The notes under the pieces are model-generated. The model made no database searches. It saw nothing but the letters and a program-made list of their open reading frames with translations, and had not been told where the DNA came from. Of a stretch of 64,000 bases of DNA, positions 1-9,817 are shown piece by piece. The number at the start of each line of letters is the position of its first letter. Positions within the stretch are counted from its first letter, which is position 1. The DNA comes from Conchocele bisecta. Lineage: Eukaryota > Mollusca > Bivalvia > Lucinida > Thyasiridae. Location: positions 37,910,901 to 37,974,900 of the forward strand of contig CM055272.1 in NCBI GenBank assembly GCA_029237695.1, written 5' to 3'. The translations under genes and the position numbers were made by a program.

Positions 1-821
1 CGGCGTCGTCCACAAACTTAACGTTGGGTAAATGTCTTATAACTTCTGTTTCCTTTCATGGAACACCTTGATATTTCATACATGCATTCCTCAGATGACC
101 CTCTATCATGCTGTAGCAAATCCACAACCCACCACCCAATCCTTACCCCAAGGTCAAGGTCACATACTTAGCACATTCATAAACTTAACGTTGGGGTAAA
201 TGTCTTATAACATCTGTTTCCTTTCATGGAACACCTTGATATTTCATATATGCATTCCTCAGATGACCCTCTATCATGCTGTAGCAAATCCACAACCCAC
301 CACCCAACCCTTACCCCAAGGTCAATGTCACATACTTAGCATGTTCATAAACTTAACGTTGGGGTAAATGTTGTATAACTTCTGTTTCTTTACAGGGAAC
401 GCTTTGCTATTTCATACATGCATTCATCTGATGATCCTCTATTGTGCTACAGCAAGTCCATGACCCACCCCCCACACCCCTTTCCCCAAGGTCACAAACT
501 TAGCACATTCATACATGCATTCCTGATGTGAATAGCTATCATGCTGTAGAAAGTCATCAACTTGTGTTAAATTTTGTTTTGTTTCTATTTTCAGGCAGCA
601 CATTGATATTTCATACATGAATTCATCTTAATATGCTATATTATGCTATAGCAAACCCACGACCCACCTTGCACCACTGACCCCAATGTCAAGGTCCACC
701 GCACGCCCCTTAACCCAAGGTCAAGTTATATAATATCATGTTTTTTTTTATGCAACTGTGCCAAGTTTGACTGAAGGCTGACAACAGGCGAGCTTCGTTG
801 TCTTCTGACAACTCTTGTTTT
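1..821 (+). mobile_element. Helitron-like element with ~168-bp satellite core (family H1), left end cut by window
   Basis: At least three monomers begin with 'aaacttaacgttggg' at about 14, 181 and 349, a period of 167-168 bp, and decay into a fourth diverged stretch. Each monomer carries a 'cccaaggtcaaggtcacatactta' type core (shown here as a 24-base description split: cccaaggtca / aggtcacata / ctta). The tail near 780-821 has a short stem, GTTGTC/GACAAC, followed by 'tcttgtt', as expected at the 3' end of Helitron or Helentron-like elements. Partial copies of the same family lie at 30030-30310 (minus) and 56410-56635. The repeat structure is seen directly; the Helitron class is inferred. Confidence 0.65.
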
Positions 822-918
822 CTACCCATTGCAGGAGTGCCTTATGCTGCTACAGTACAAAGTACGAGAATCCTGACGCGGGTCGACACAGTGATTCTAA
901 CATCTCTGTCTCTGTGAA

Positions 919-994
919 CAGAGCTCCAGATAATCTTTGTATCTAAAGCGTACTATACCCCCTGATTTAAAAATGATTATTTATTTTCTTCATT
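919..994. mobile_element. Left part of a 'GCTCCAGATAA' terminal-repeat element (split copy)
   Basis: The segment starts 'gagctccagataa' and runs through 'aaagcgtactatacccc' to 'ttcttcatt'. It matches, in inverse orientation, the end of the intact copy at 3874-4170. The rest of this copy resumes at 1845, after an 850-bp insertion, so this element is older than its insert. Confidence 0.7.
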
Positions 995-1844
995 TATTGT
1001 CGCGCCGGCTTTAGCAGAGGCGCGACTATAGTCGGCGCTTTTTCCGTCGTCGTCCGCGTCGTCATCGTCCGCGTCGTCCGCGTCGTCCGTTTTTTTTGTA
1101 AGGCAAATGCGTTAAACTTATTGTTTTTTCACAATATCTCTTTAACCCCTTGCCTGACATTGATAATATTTTCACATCAATCTTTGTCTAGGGATGATGC
1201 TTCATTACGCACACCCCCACATCCAAATTTTGAAGGTCAAGGTCATTTATTTCCTTGTAATGTTCACCGGTTTTGTAACAGAAATGCGTTAAAGTTATTG
1301 TTTTTTCACAATATCTCTTTAACCCCTTGCCAGACATTGATAATATTTCACATCAATGTTTGTCTAGGGATGATGCTTCATTACGCACACCCCACATCCA
1401 AATTATCAAGGTCAAGGGCATTTATTTACTTGTAATGTTCACCGGTTTTGTAACAGAAATGCGTTAAAGTTATTGTTTTTTCACAATATCTCTTTAACCC
1501 CTTGCCAGACATTGATAATATTTCACATCAATGTTTGTCTAGGGATGATGCTTCATTACGCACACCCCCACATCCAAAGTCTGAAGGTCAAGGTCATTTA
1601 TTTACTTGTAATGTTCACCGGTTTTGTAACAGAAATGCATTAAAGTTATTGTTTTTTCACAATATCTCTTTAACCCCTTTCCAGACATTGATAACATTTC
1701 ACATCAATGTTTGTCTACGGATGATGCTTCATTATGCACACCCCCACATCCAAATTCTGAAGGTCAACGTAATTTATTTACTTGTAATGTTCACGGTCAA
1801 ATGCCTCGGCAGGCGCGACACCGCTTCCGTGGCGGAATTCTTGT
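995..1844 (+). mobile_element. Helitron-like satellite element (family H2) nested in an older repeat
   Basis: The head is a short hairpin, GTCGCGCC..GGCGCGAC at about 998-1025, followed by CGTC-rich microsatellite (1045-1090). Four tandem monomers follow, starting at about 1111, 1288, 1463 and 1639 (period 175-177 bp), each with 'gttaaagttattg', 'aatatctctttaacccc' and an 'aaggtcaaggtcattta' core. The tail has a 'ggcgcgac' and 'cttgt' end. The flanks (919-994 and 1845-1975) rejoin into a continuous copy of another repeat, giving the insertion borders to within one base. Short ORFs here are satellite translations. Confidence 0.65.
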
Positions 1845-1975
1845 ACTAAATAGGGAACAAATGATAAAAAATTTAAACATTCACTTATTTGAGCTGCAAA
1901 AAGCTTTTTGTAGCTCAACTAAGTGAATTGTATGACCTTTATGACAGTATTTTCACTACTCAATTGGAATATTAT
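1845..1975. mobile_element. Right part of the split 'GCTCCAGATAA' element
   Basis: It continues from 994 with 'actaaataggg', 'atgataaaaaat', 'gagctgc..gtagctcaac' and 'tatgacagtatttt', all in the order seen (reverse-complemented) in 3874-4170. A 26-bp palindrome at about 1891-1916 replaces a simple 12-bp 'gagctgcagctc' in the other copy. Confidence 0.65.
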
Positions 1976-2016
1976 AGGAATGAATGGCCTTTTTGTGGAA
2001 TTTATCGGGGTATAAA

Positions 2017-2086
2017 CTTGGAAAAGTCGCGGGAATACTGGACGAAGGCTGGAAGGCCTCTCCAGTATTCCCGCGACTTTTCCAAG
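2017..2086. repeat. Perfect 26-bp inverted repeat (hairpin)
   Basis: The arms 2017-2042 and 2061-2086 are exact reverse complements, separated by an 18-nt loop. The stem contains 'gtcgcgggaatactgg'. No coding role is evident; it may be a fold-back insertion or a templated duplication. Confidence 0.85.
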
Positions 2087-2100
2087 TTTTCCAGCATTTG

Positions 2101-2569
2101 AAATAAATTCATCAAGAAAATGTGTTTATTTTCCGTTTTCTTAAGAATTATTTTAACTGCGCCTCACGGTTACGGAAAGTAGTTTGGCGTGGGAGTTTAC
2201 TGGGATATAAATTTTGGACAGAGGCTTGCTACGTGCCAATCAAATGTTAGGGAATTGTGTAAATATTTTAGTGCTGGAATTATCAATGTGTATTTTCACA
2301 TTGCTGTGCATATTTTGTACTCCCACTTTTGATAATCAATGATTATTCAGCTAAAACAATGGCGTATTTCTGGATTGCGAGTAAAATTTCCGAGAACGTT
2401 CTATGCGTCAGTCTGTACATCAGTTGTATGCTCGGAATCAAGCAGTTCAGCTCATGTTGTGTGAAGATGAAATAAATCTTAAGTGTGCAAGCCTATGTCA
2501 TGCCCAAAATTCACTTGTGAAAACTGAGCTTGGCTAATCAATATGTTTAAATTCATGAACATAGTTTAT
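2101..2569. other. AT-rich non-coding stretch
   Basis: No supportable gene is present. A short piece near 2270-2345 ('cacattgctgtgcatattt', 'cccacttttgataatcaat') resembles the terminal part of the GCTCCAGATAA family at 62510-62575, so this is probably degraded repeat. Confidence 0.4.
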
Positions 2570-2935
2570 TTGCAGGGGTGGTGTGGGGGGGGGGGGGTGG
2601 CAGGGCCCCACAATAATGTTGTTGGAGAGGCCCGGCCACCTCAATAATTCCGTAATAAAGCAAATATTCTCTGACATCCTCAAACTTGCTAAGAATGCAG
2701 GAAATGGCGTTTCATGCCTCTTAGATTTCAAACTTTCAGGGGGAGCATGCCCTCGGACACCCCTAGCAATATCGGGTCCAGTCTGGGCCCTGAGAATGCT
2801 GGAAATGTCGTTTCATGCCTCTAAGATTTCAAAATAATTCCCTGGGGAGCATGACCCCGGACCCCCTAGCAACAAGATTGGCGCCCCCCCACCAATAATT
2901 TTCCGGTTCCGCCGCCTATGAATTTGTTCAAAATA
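2570..2935. repeat. Dispersed repeat with poly-G start and internal duplication
   Basis: The stretch begins with an oligo-G tract (2583-2600). It holds two related ~110-bp blocks containing 'gcatgccctcggacacccctagcaa' type text (at 2740s and 2850s), and ends 'ccgccgcctatg'. A related but diverged segment sits at 60000-60195 with the same oligo-G, 'gcatgccccc' and 'acctagca' order. Its class is unknown to me. The overlapping 84-aa ORF is part of the repeat. Confidence 0.5.
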
Positions 2936-3873
2936 TGTATGTGACTTTGCTGAACAGAACAGAACAAATCATTTATTTGTACAAAGAGTTTCAGTCCACA
3001 CGCAGGTGGAATAAGAAGCAAGCAAGGCATGTATGATAAATACTAAACAAGGTGACGTCTATAAAGCTCATGTAGGCAGGCGATGCGCCACGTCGAGACG
3101 GGGTCCACAGTTTACTAAAATAAATTAACATTAATAATTGATAATCAATGAGCAATATTCAAACTAAGATAAATTACTCCACCTGGCATATGTGAATTCA
3201 GGTTATTACTAATAATAGTAATAATCTGACCCAAAACACAGGTTGTGCTTGTGATCAGTGGTGATACAGTTCGGACTGCACAGATGTCAGTCAGATCTGG
3301 ATCAGCATAGGTCATGAAGAAAGTCCAAGAAATTCCAAGCCCACTCATGAAAGTGCATCAGCTCAATTAAATAAACATTAAATAACATTGGAAAGCGCAA
3401 AATTCCACACTCAAAATAAATACGCAGTATATCTATGGTTTGTGTCAGTGTGGTTTGACAATCAATGACCCAGAGCCGAACACGTGGTGTGTGTTATTGC
3501 TGCTGATTGGTTCACAGGTCCCCTATAATAGTAAAATGTAGTACACGCTCCCATATTTAGCAAATGTATTGTTCCGGGTCAGTGATAGAATTTGGTAATA
3601 CTTTATCAATTAGCAAATGTTTTAAGCAAAAAGTGTGTCAATCACATACGAAGGAATGAAATATAATAATATATATTTAATTTTTTCCTCATATTATTCA
3701 GATGTAGCAATGGCAAAGCCATCCATGTTTATATCAAAATGTAAGAAGTGGGCTTAGTGCATCTACAGTCGGTGTGGACACAGGCTAACCTATTTACAAT
3801 GTTGTGATCACTAAATGTAGGTGTATCCGAGGGCAAATACAGTACTCAACCCATAGAGGCAAGCACTGGAGTC
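2936..3873. other. Non-coding stretch without recognised features
   Basis: The stretch is AT-rich with many stops in all frames. A 67-aa minus ORF at 3145-3348 has no recognisable motif and is not supported as a gene. Confidence 0.4.
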
Positions 3874-4170
3874 AGAGCTCCAGATAAGGTGTGTATTTGC
3901 GTATTTTACGAGTCCAAAATACGCACATCAATGTGAAAATACGCATTGATTTTCAAATTGAGTAGCTAAAATACTGTCATAAAGTTGAAAATTCACTTAG
4001 TTGAGCTGCAGCTCAAATAAATGAATGTTTAAATTTGTTATATTTTTTATCATTTTTCCCCTATTTAGTAATGAAGAAAATCAATAATTCATTTGTAAAA
4101 GTAAACTACGCAATGATTTTGAAATCAGGGGGTATAGTACGCTTTAGACACGAAGCTTATCTGGAGCACT
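3874..4170. mobile_element. Non-autonomous element with 'GCTCCAGATAA' termini
   Basis: It starts 'cagagctccagataaggtg' and ends 'gaagcttatctggagcactg', short terminal inverted repeats. This ~297-bp copy is the most complete reference for the family. Split or variant copies lie at 919-994/1845-1975, 4931-5437 and 62205-62600. Confidence 0.65.
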
Positions 4171-4370
4171 GACTGGAGTTGTCCTCAGAGACACCAGATA
4201 CATGTACTATACCAACATGAGTGCACAACATTACATCAGGAGAACAGTGTTATCGTTTGAGTCCATCTCATCAAAGTACCATCAATGATTCTACGATAGC
4301 AACCACAGTACCGGCCACCAAGAGGGGCATGCACTGAGGTTGCCGTCAGTAACACCAGCTGAACCTATAT

Positions 4371-4880
4371 TAAAGGTACATGCCCACTCAGTAGGCACAA
4401 ACTGTTATTTTTATGATTTAAATAAGTGTGTAATTGTGTCACTATTCCACCAGTTCTAAATCTTACGAGTGCCAGCTATACAGATATAATCATTTATTAA
4501 TATTTTTTTTACTGGTAGTGACACGCGGTGGTATCAGGCTATTTTCATATGCAAATGAGGCATGAAGTTTTTCAATTATTTATACCACTTAAAGGTGTCA
4601 CCTGAAAAAATAATATTTACGACAGATTATAAAGTAAGGTCATTGCACATCGAAAAATAAATACAGAGAATAAATAGTAATGTCCATTAACATTTTAAGG
4701 AAACACAGTTATAGCCCCTGATATCAGTGTGGAAATTTACTTCTGATATAAAATGTATGAGTGTGCCAATCAATACGTGGGGTAATGGTGAATGCATGCT
4801 TATGTTGCCAGAAAATGTCTCAGATGATGCCTCTGATATAAAGAACATTTTGTGCCTACTGCGTGGACATGTACCTTTAA
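4371..4880. mobile_element. ~510-bp MITE with TIRs and possible TTAA/TA target, copy 1
   Basis: The ends 'taaaggtacatgcccactca' and the inverse of 'cgtggacatgtaccttta' form ~25-bp terminal inverted repeats. The full-length homologue at 38395-38904 aligns from end to end. Both copies keep internal blocks such as 'catatgcaaatgaggcat' and 'caatcaatacgtggggtaat'. Flanking 'ttaa' at the ends suggests a TTAA or TA target duplication. There is no coding capacity. Confidence 0.75.
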
Positions 4881-4930
4881 GCCATTATGAGCAACAATAA
4901 ACATTAGTGTCCATTTACAGTGAATCATAC

Positions 4931-5437
4931 AGGGCTCCAGATGTACATGTACTTCTACAGGTAATATATGGAATTTAGTACTAAACCCATTGACCCGGCC
5001 TTAAATGACCTTAGCTGTTGATAGGCCGTTAAACCCCAACAAAAGAAAAATGAAAATAGTAATTGAGTATTTTCACTCCATCATATCTGAAGCAATTGGG
5101 TATTTCAATATTTTAATTGGGTAAAATAAAATCACACGACTGTTTACACATCAACAGACAGCAATTATTGAATAGTTTGCTTCGAATTGATTAACATGTC
5201 TTGGCATTTCATTAGAATTGTCTCCTTGGAGACAATTCTAATGAAATACCAAGATGTGTTTTCATGGAAAATAAGAAAAAAATGCTATATTTGTGGTCTG
5301 TTTATTGTTTTCTGTAGCATGATAAAGGTACCAGAAATTTGTTATTGCTTTTTGATACTCGCTATTTCCGATTTCAATTGGGCTTTTGGCAATTTTAATT
5401 GGGTATTTACGCAAATACGCAGCTTATCTGGAGCTCT
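4931..5437. mobile_element. Longer 'GCTCCAG' family element containing a palindrome
   Basis: The ends are 'agggctccagatgtacatg' and 'cagcttatctggagctctg'. The internal body includes 'gggtaaaataaaatcacacg' and the palindrome at 5195-5258. A partial copy at 62205-62310 lacks that palindrome. The ORF at 5187-5498 crosses the palindrome and has no family signature. Confidence 0.55.
5195..5258. repeat. Near-perfect palindrome inside the GCTCCAG element
   Basis: Arms 5200-5225 and 5228-5253 are reverse complements with one mismatch and a 2-nt centre; 'acatg' and its inverse extend the symmetry slightly. It is absent from the paralogous sequence near 62220-62260. Confidence 0.8.
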
Positions 5438-5657
5438 GATCATGAATGATAGGTGGACTGAGTCCAAATTCAATACCTACTCCCGAGGGGGTAAATAGTG
5501 AAGCTGCCATCAGTAACACACAATACTTGTGCTATCCCATTCAAATAATGTTAAAATGAGGTGTTTTCAGTGACAGAGCATCAAACATTTCAAAATATAT
5601 TTCCTGTATTGGTATAAACAGACATACCTGAATGTACTGGTGTACATGTGTATACAT

Positions 5658-5895
5658 GGCCGTGATTGGAGAAAAGGGGCCCATGGGGTTATTAATCAAT
5701 TTAGAATTAAAGTCTGTTAGCCCGTGTAGTCTGTGACTTAATAATGATCTATTATCGCTGCCAAAGGGATAATTGGATGTTTCATTTACATAATGGAGAA
5801 CAGTGTAGACCCTGATACGATTGCACGGATGCGCAGGCTGGTCTGTGGCTACACTGGTTACATAACCCCTGATACCATTTTATCCAGCCACAGCC
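5658..5895. mobile_element. Diverged copy of the 'GGCTGTGACTGGAGAAATGG' MITE
   Basis: The left end 'ggccgtgattggagaaaagg' and the right 'ctacactggttacataaccc'..'ccagccacagcc' correspond to the termini of the better copies at 47579-47813 and 44648-44852. Much of the middle is unrecognisable. Confidence 0.4.
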
Positions 5896-5991
5896 TCACA
5901 GTATTTTAGACATTTAAGCTACCATTCTAGGTGCAAACCATAGGGTCATACGCAAAATCAATCTAAAGTTTATGGTAAATTGTGGTGAATA

Positions 5992-6232
5992 TTAACCCTT
6001 AGACCGCTACTCACAACAGTTGTCGTCTGCTGTTGCTTTCATATCTTGTCTTATTTCTCAATAAAAACATGGTTTGACAGCACTTCAGAATCATTTTCCA
6101 ATGGAAATGATTCTGAAGTGCTGTCAAAGCATGTTGTAAATTGTTCTAAAGTGCTGTCAAAGCATGTTTTTATTATAAAAATGGAAAATAGAAAATATAC
6201 AGCAGACGACAAAAAAAATTAAAATAGCGTAA
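5992..6232. mobile_element. Fold-back MITE 'TTAACCCTTAGACCGCTA', copy 1
   Basis: It starts 'ttaacccttagaccgctac', then 'gtcgtctgctgttg'. Almost the whole element is self-complementary: 'ttgacagcacttcagaatca' at about 6073 pairs with its inverse at 6106-6126, and 'cagcagacgac' near 6200 pairs with 'gtcgtctgctg' near 6018. The half-arm 'aagtgctgtcaaagcatg' is duplicated at 6150-6168. Four further copies are in this window. Confidence 0.7.
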
Positions 6233-6416
6233 TCCACAAATAATACATGTTGCACTTTCACCCCTGGATACTAGTAACCGACATGGCCTATTCCATGTTG
6301 TATATGAGACTGATCCATAAATGCTGTAGGTTCCAATGAGACGGCTCGTTACACCCTTTGGAAATTATAGCAAAATGTAGTAATTTCCAATAACCTCCGA
6401 CGGGAAGCACATTTAA

Positions 6417-6515
6417 TACACATTGTTTTAAAGTCACTCTTTTTATTAAATTTTCGACCACATGGTCCATGTGGTCGAAAATTTAATAAAAAGAGTGACT
6501 TTAAAACAATGTGTA
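6417..6515. repeat. Perfect palindrome, 49-bp arms with 1-bp centre
   Basis: Bases 6417-6465 and 6467-6515 are exact reverse complements about T6466, with 'ccacatgg t ccatgtgg' at the centre. Such a structure would extrude as a cruciform almost without a loop. No mismatch is present, so it is very recent, under correction, or an assembly artefact. Confidence 0.9.
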
Positions 6516-6674
6516 TAGCAAAATGGTTTGTGTGGATTTTGTTTTGGGCTAATTAAAGATTAATAGTACATGCCGTGCCAATTGCACACCCACAACTACA
6601 CAACTACAAACAATATTTGACATACAGGACATACTACTAGTATAAGTGCACACATATACATAATGTTAGCTATG

Positions 6675-6903
6675 TAACCCATTACATTCGGAATACACCT
6701 TTATGGGTATGAAATTTTTTAAATATTTTATTTTTATTTTTGTTATTTCTCAATGAAAATATATGTTGTGACCACTCATTTGAAACCGTCTCGATGAGAC
6801 GGTTCAAATGGTGGTCACGACATATATTTCTGAGCACATATAAATAAAATATTTAGGATTTTCCACAAACAAAATGGTGTGTCCTCAGAATGAAAAGGGT
6901 TAA
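6675..6903. mobile_element. ~229-bp fold-back MITE with long arms
   Basis: The termini 'taacccattacattcggaat' and the inverse of 'cagaatgaaaagggttaa' are imperfect TIRs. The centre (6757-6829) is a strong hairpin, arms 'gtgaccactcatttgaaacc' versus 'ggttcaaatggtggtcac'. A related hairpin fragment lies at 24565-24650. Confidence 0.65.
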
Positions 6904-7117
6904 AGGGTATCAGGATTTAGTACGGAGAAGAATACCATTACTTAAATCTGTCGATAATGCTTATTAACAAAAGATTATTTTTACCAATTTTATTCTCGGA
7001 ATTGCACTAAATTTTGAAATTTCAATATATGTTGGGTCTGATATAAAAAACATTGTTTTAATTTTTTGTGTTCATCATTAAACATAGAGCAGTTTAAAAG
7101 TTAGTGGAATTCATCAC

Positions 7118-7493
7118 CTACTGTCTGTTCCACGTTTTGCTGCCGACGAACTTTTGGCTATTAAACACATTTCAATCTAAAAAAATATTTAAAAGTAAGT
7201 ACTTTTTTATCAATAACAAAAAAGTCACCCTCCTCAAAACAAATTATTTCATGAAATTCCATCAAATATTGCGAAAAAACTATTTTCCTATGGGAATTTA
7301 ACATGGGGGCTAAAAATAGATTTTTTTTTAAATGTTTTTTTTCTTTGTGGACCGATCAGTTTCAAAATCTAACTTTTATTTCCTAAGTTACATCATTTTC
7401 AAGTTATCTAGCCAGGTTTCGGAGTCGATTTCCATGTGTAATGTGTTAAATAGCCAAAAGTTCGTCGGCAGAAAAACATGGAACAGACAGTAG
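7118..7493. mobile_element. MITE 'CTACTGTCTGTTCCACG' with ~55-bp TIRs
   Basis: The left end 'ctactgtctgttccacg', 'gccgacgaacttttggct' and 'aacaca' recur inverted at 7443-7493 with few mismatches. A left-half copy is at 20046-20165. The 65- and 71-aa ORFs over it are shadows of the repeat. Confidence 0.75.
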
Positions 7494-7644
7494 GTCATTT
7501 TAATTACAAGAGGGCAATTTCTGTCTGAGATGCCAATATTATTCCAATGTCCAACTTCTATTGGTAATTTGTGATTGCTAGTACGGAATTTTATCATTTC
7601 CATATGTTTGGGTTTAGGTAAATTTATGAGGTATTTTCCAAAAT

Positions 7645-8368
7645 TTATAGATGTTTTAAATAAGCTGTATGTTTTGCCCTTTGATGACGAGTTAAACGAT
7701 TCTGTCCATTTTTATAAATATTGACCATTAAGTGTTCGTTTAATTGACTGTAATGTGGCCTTGGGTATTGGATTTCTTGGTTTAGCATCAAATCAGTTCG
7801 GCCTACACTATTCAAAATATTCTGCACATAAGAAAACCATTTATATTCATGGGGGTCATTTACCATAGATTCATATGCTAGATTGCCGAGTTTGTATTGC
7901 TTTCCTGTTTTTAATGATATCCAGTAATTTATCATACGTGATTTAATTTAATTTCAATTACAATTGGGTATCTACCCAGTTCTGCATATAACATATATAA
8001 TGGTGTACCTTTTCTTAATTTAGTTATATTTCGTAAAAAAGAACAATGTAAATTTTCAAGTAATTTTATGTTTTCGTAACCCCATACTTCGCTACTGTAT
8101 AGCAAAATAGGTAATATTGTATGATAACAAATTTGTAATTGTATGTCAAGTGGTAATTCAAAATGTCTTATCCGCTTGTATAGCAAATGCATAGCTTTTC
8201 TAGCTTGTTGTACAATGTGTTGTCTAGCTTTATAAAATGTTCTTGTTTGTGAAAAATAAATTCATAAATACTTAAAATGATCAGTGATATCAATTGTAAC
8301 ACCTGATTTTAAAGTGAAACTTACTTGTCTTTCGGGCGCCAAATATAAGTACTGATTGATTTTTTGTC
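7645..8368 (-). pseudogene. LINE (non-LTR retrotransposon) reverse transcriptase C-terminal remnant
   Basis: The conceptual minus-strand translation carries the region after the RT fingers and palm that is common in non-LTR elements: 'DHFKYL', 'MHLLYKRIR', 'PILLYSSEVWGYEN', 'LYMLYAELGRYPIVIEIK', then 'MINYWISLKTGKQYKLGN'. One reading frame spans about 8368 to 7937 with a single internal TGA at 8262-8264, where the family usually has glycine after 'FKYL'. A frameshift near 7932-7937 then moves into the frame that ends at 7645. The catalytic core and endonuclease are absent. It abuts the satellite element head at 8369 with no spacer. It is dead as an enzyme; the clade is not assigned. Confidence 0.8.
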
Positions 8369-9370
8369 GAGCCCGCTTTGCGGAGAGCGAGACAGTGATC
8401 GCAATGACGTCCGGTGTCCGTGCGTCCGTCTTAACGCACACACGAATGGGTATTTGTTTGGACCGTACAAAAGTACCCAACAAATGCTCATCTGTGTGGG
8501 TTGGGCCAGCGTTTTAGGGTCTTCTTGGTTAGGGTTAGGGTAGTGTTGGGTACTTTTTGGGTTAGTGTTGGGTACTTTTTTATACAGTAAAAACCCAACA
8601 AGTATCCATTCGTAAGAACGTCCGTGTGTCCGTCCGTCCGAAATGTGCGTTAAAGTTTTTAAAATACCATATATCTCTGCAGTACTAAGTCACATTGACT
8701 TCAAACTTAATATGCTTATTATTCATCATCCATATATTCATGTTATGTCCCACTCATGCGGCCCCTGTGCCCTTTTTTGTCAAAATTTGCGTTAAAGTTT
8801 TCAGATACCTACTATCTCTGTAACCGTTAAGACGGATTTGCTTGAAACTTTGTGATGCTTATTGGTCATCATCCATATTAATTAATTCTGTGTCCCACTC
8901 ATGCGGCCCCTGTGCCCCAAGGTCAAGGCCAAATGACTTCGCAGTTTTACGTTATTATAAAATCTGTGTTAAATTTGTTACATACCTTATATCTCCACAA
9001 TTGTTACTCCAATTTACTTCCAACTTCCAATACTTCCATTTCATCATCCATATTTTCATTCAATAGCCTGCCCATGTGGTCCATATGCCCAAGGTCTAGG
9101 TCAAATGACTTTGCTAATTTGTGTTAAAGTTTTTACATACCTTATCTCTCCACAACACTTACTTCGATTTACTTCCAACATCCAATACTTCTTATTGATT
9201 ATCCATATTTTCATTATATAGCCTGCCCATGTGGTCCACATGCCCAAGGTCAAGGTCAATGACTTTGAAATTTGTTTCAAAGTTGTTACATACCTTTATC
9301 TCCACACTTACTCCGAATTACTTCAAATTTACTTCAAAATAATTCTTTATTATCATCTTTATATCTCCAC
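8369..9370 (+). mobile_element. Helitron-like satellite element (family H2-like)
   Basis: The head 'tgtcgagcccgctttgcgga' (8369) resembles the heads at 997 and 32423. TCCG-type sequence follows near 8620-8640, then about five degenerate monomers at 8648, 8790, 8969, 9122 and 9273 (period ~145-180), each with 'gttaaagtttt', 'ataccatatatctc' and later 'gtggtccacatgcccaaggt' features. An inverted-repeat insert lies in the 5' part (8448-8610). The small plus ORFs are satellite translations. Confidence 0.55.
8448..8610. repeat. Imperfect inverted repeat with 'GTACCCAACA' motifs and two TTAGGG units
   Basis: 'gtatttgtttgg..gtacccaacaaat' on the left is mirrored by 'gttgggtactttttta..cccaacaagtatcc' on the right. 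The middle has 'ggttagggttagggtagtg'. It looks like a small insertion inside the satellite element. Confidence 0.4.
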
Positions 9371-9817
9371 AACCCTTAATTCATACTTCAAATAAATACA
9401 CTCTGAGACTATCAAATGCCTCTGGTACTATAATTTACATTTAGTTTCCAATCTGTGCAGTATTTATTGAACCAATATATTATTCTTTTGCAAATCATTT
9501 TCATTTTCCTATCATTCAATCAATCAATCAAACTTAAGCAACATGAAATAAATCTTAACAGTATTAGAGGAATGGAATGTAAGAGATTGTATTTCAAATA
9601 TTGAGCACATGCTCGGTAAACTTTCAATATAACTGATGCCCTGTTATACTGAATCTGTGCGTAGTACTTGTCGGTTGAAAATGATATTTTGCTAGTGGCT
9701 CCAAGGTGTATGATTACGTGGTACTAACAACGACAACAATTACTGAAACTTCCAGAATCCATCCGATTCAAAGTACGTATTCTTTTATATTGTCCTTATT
9801 ATGCAATGGATTTTGAT
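9371..9817. other. Non-coding stretch, nothing recognised
   Basis: No gene, tandem array or inverted repeat stands out apart from a short (CAAT)n run near 9515-9530. Confidence 0.4.

Noticed and set aside
1121..1849. Three overlapping plus-strand ORFs of 71-115 aa
   Set aside because: Translations of the 176-bp monomers.
8529..8541. Interstitial telomere
   Set aside because: Only two TTAGGG units, inside a local dyad; too short.
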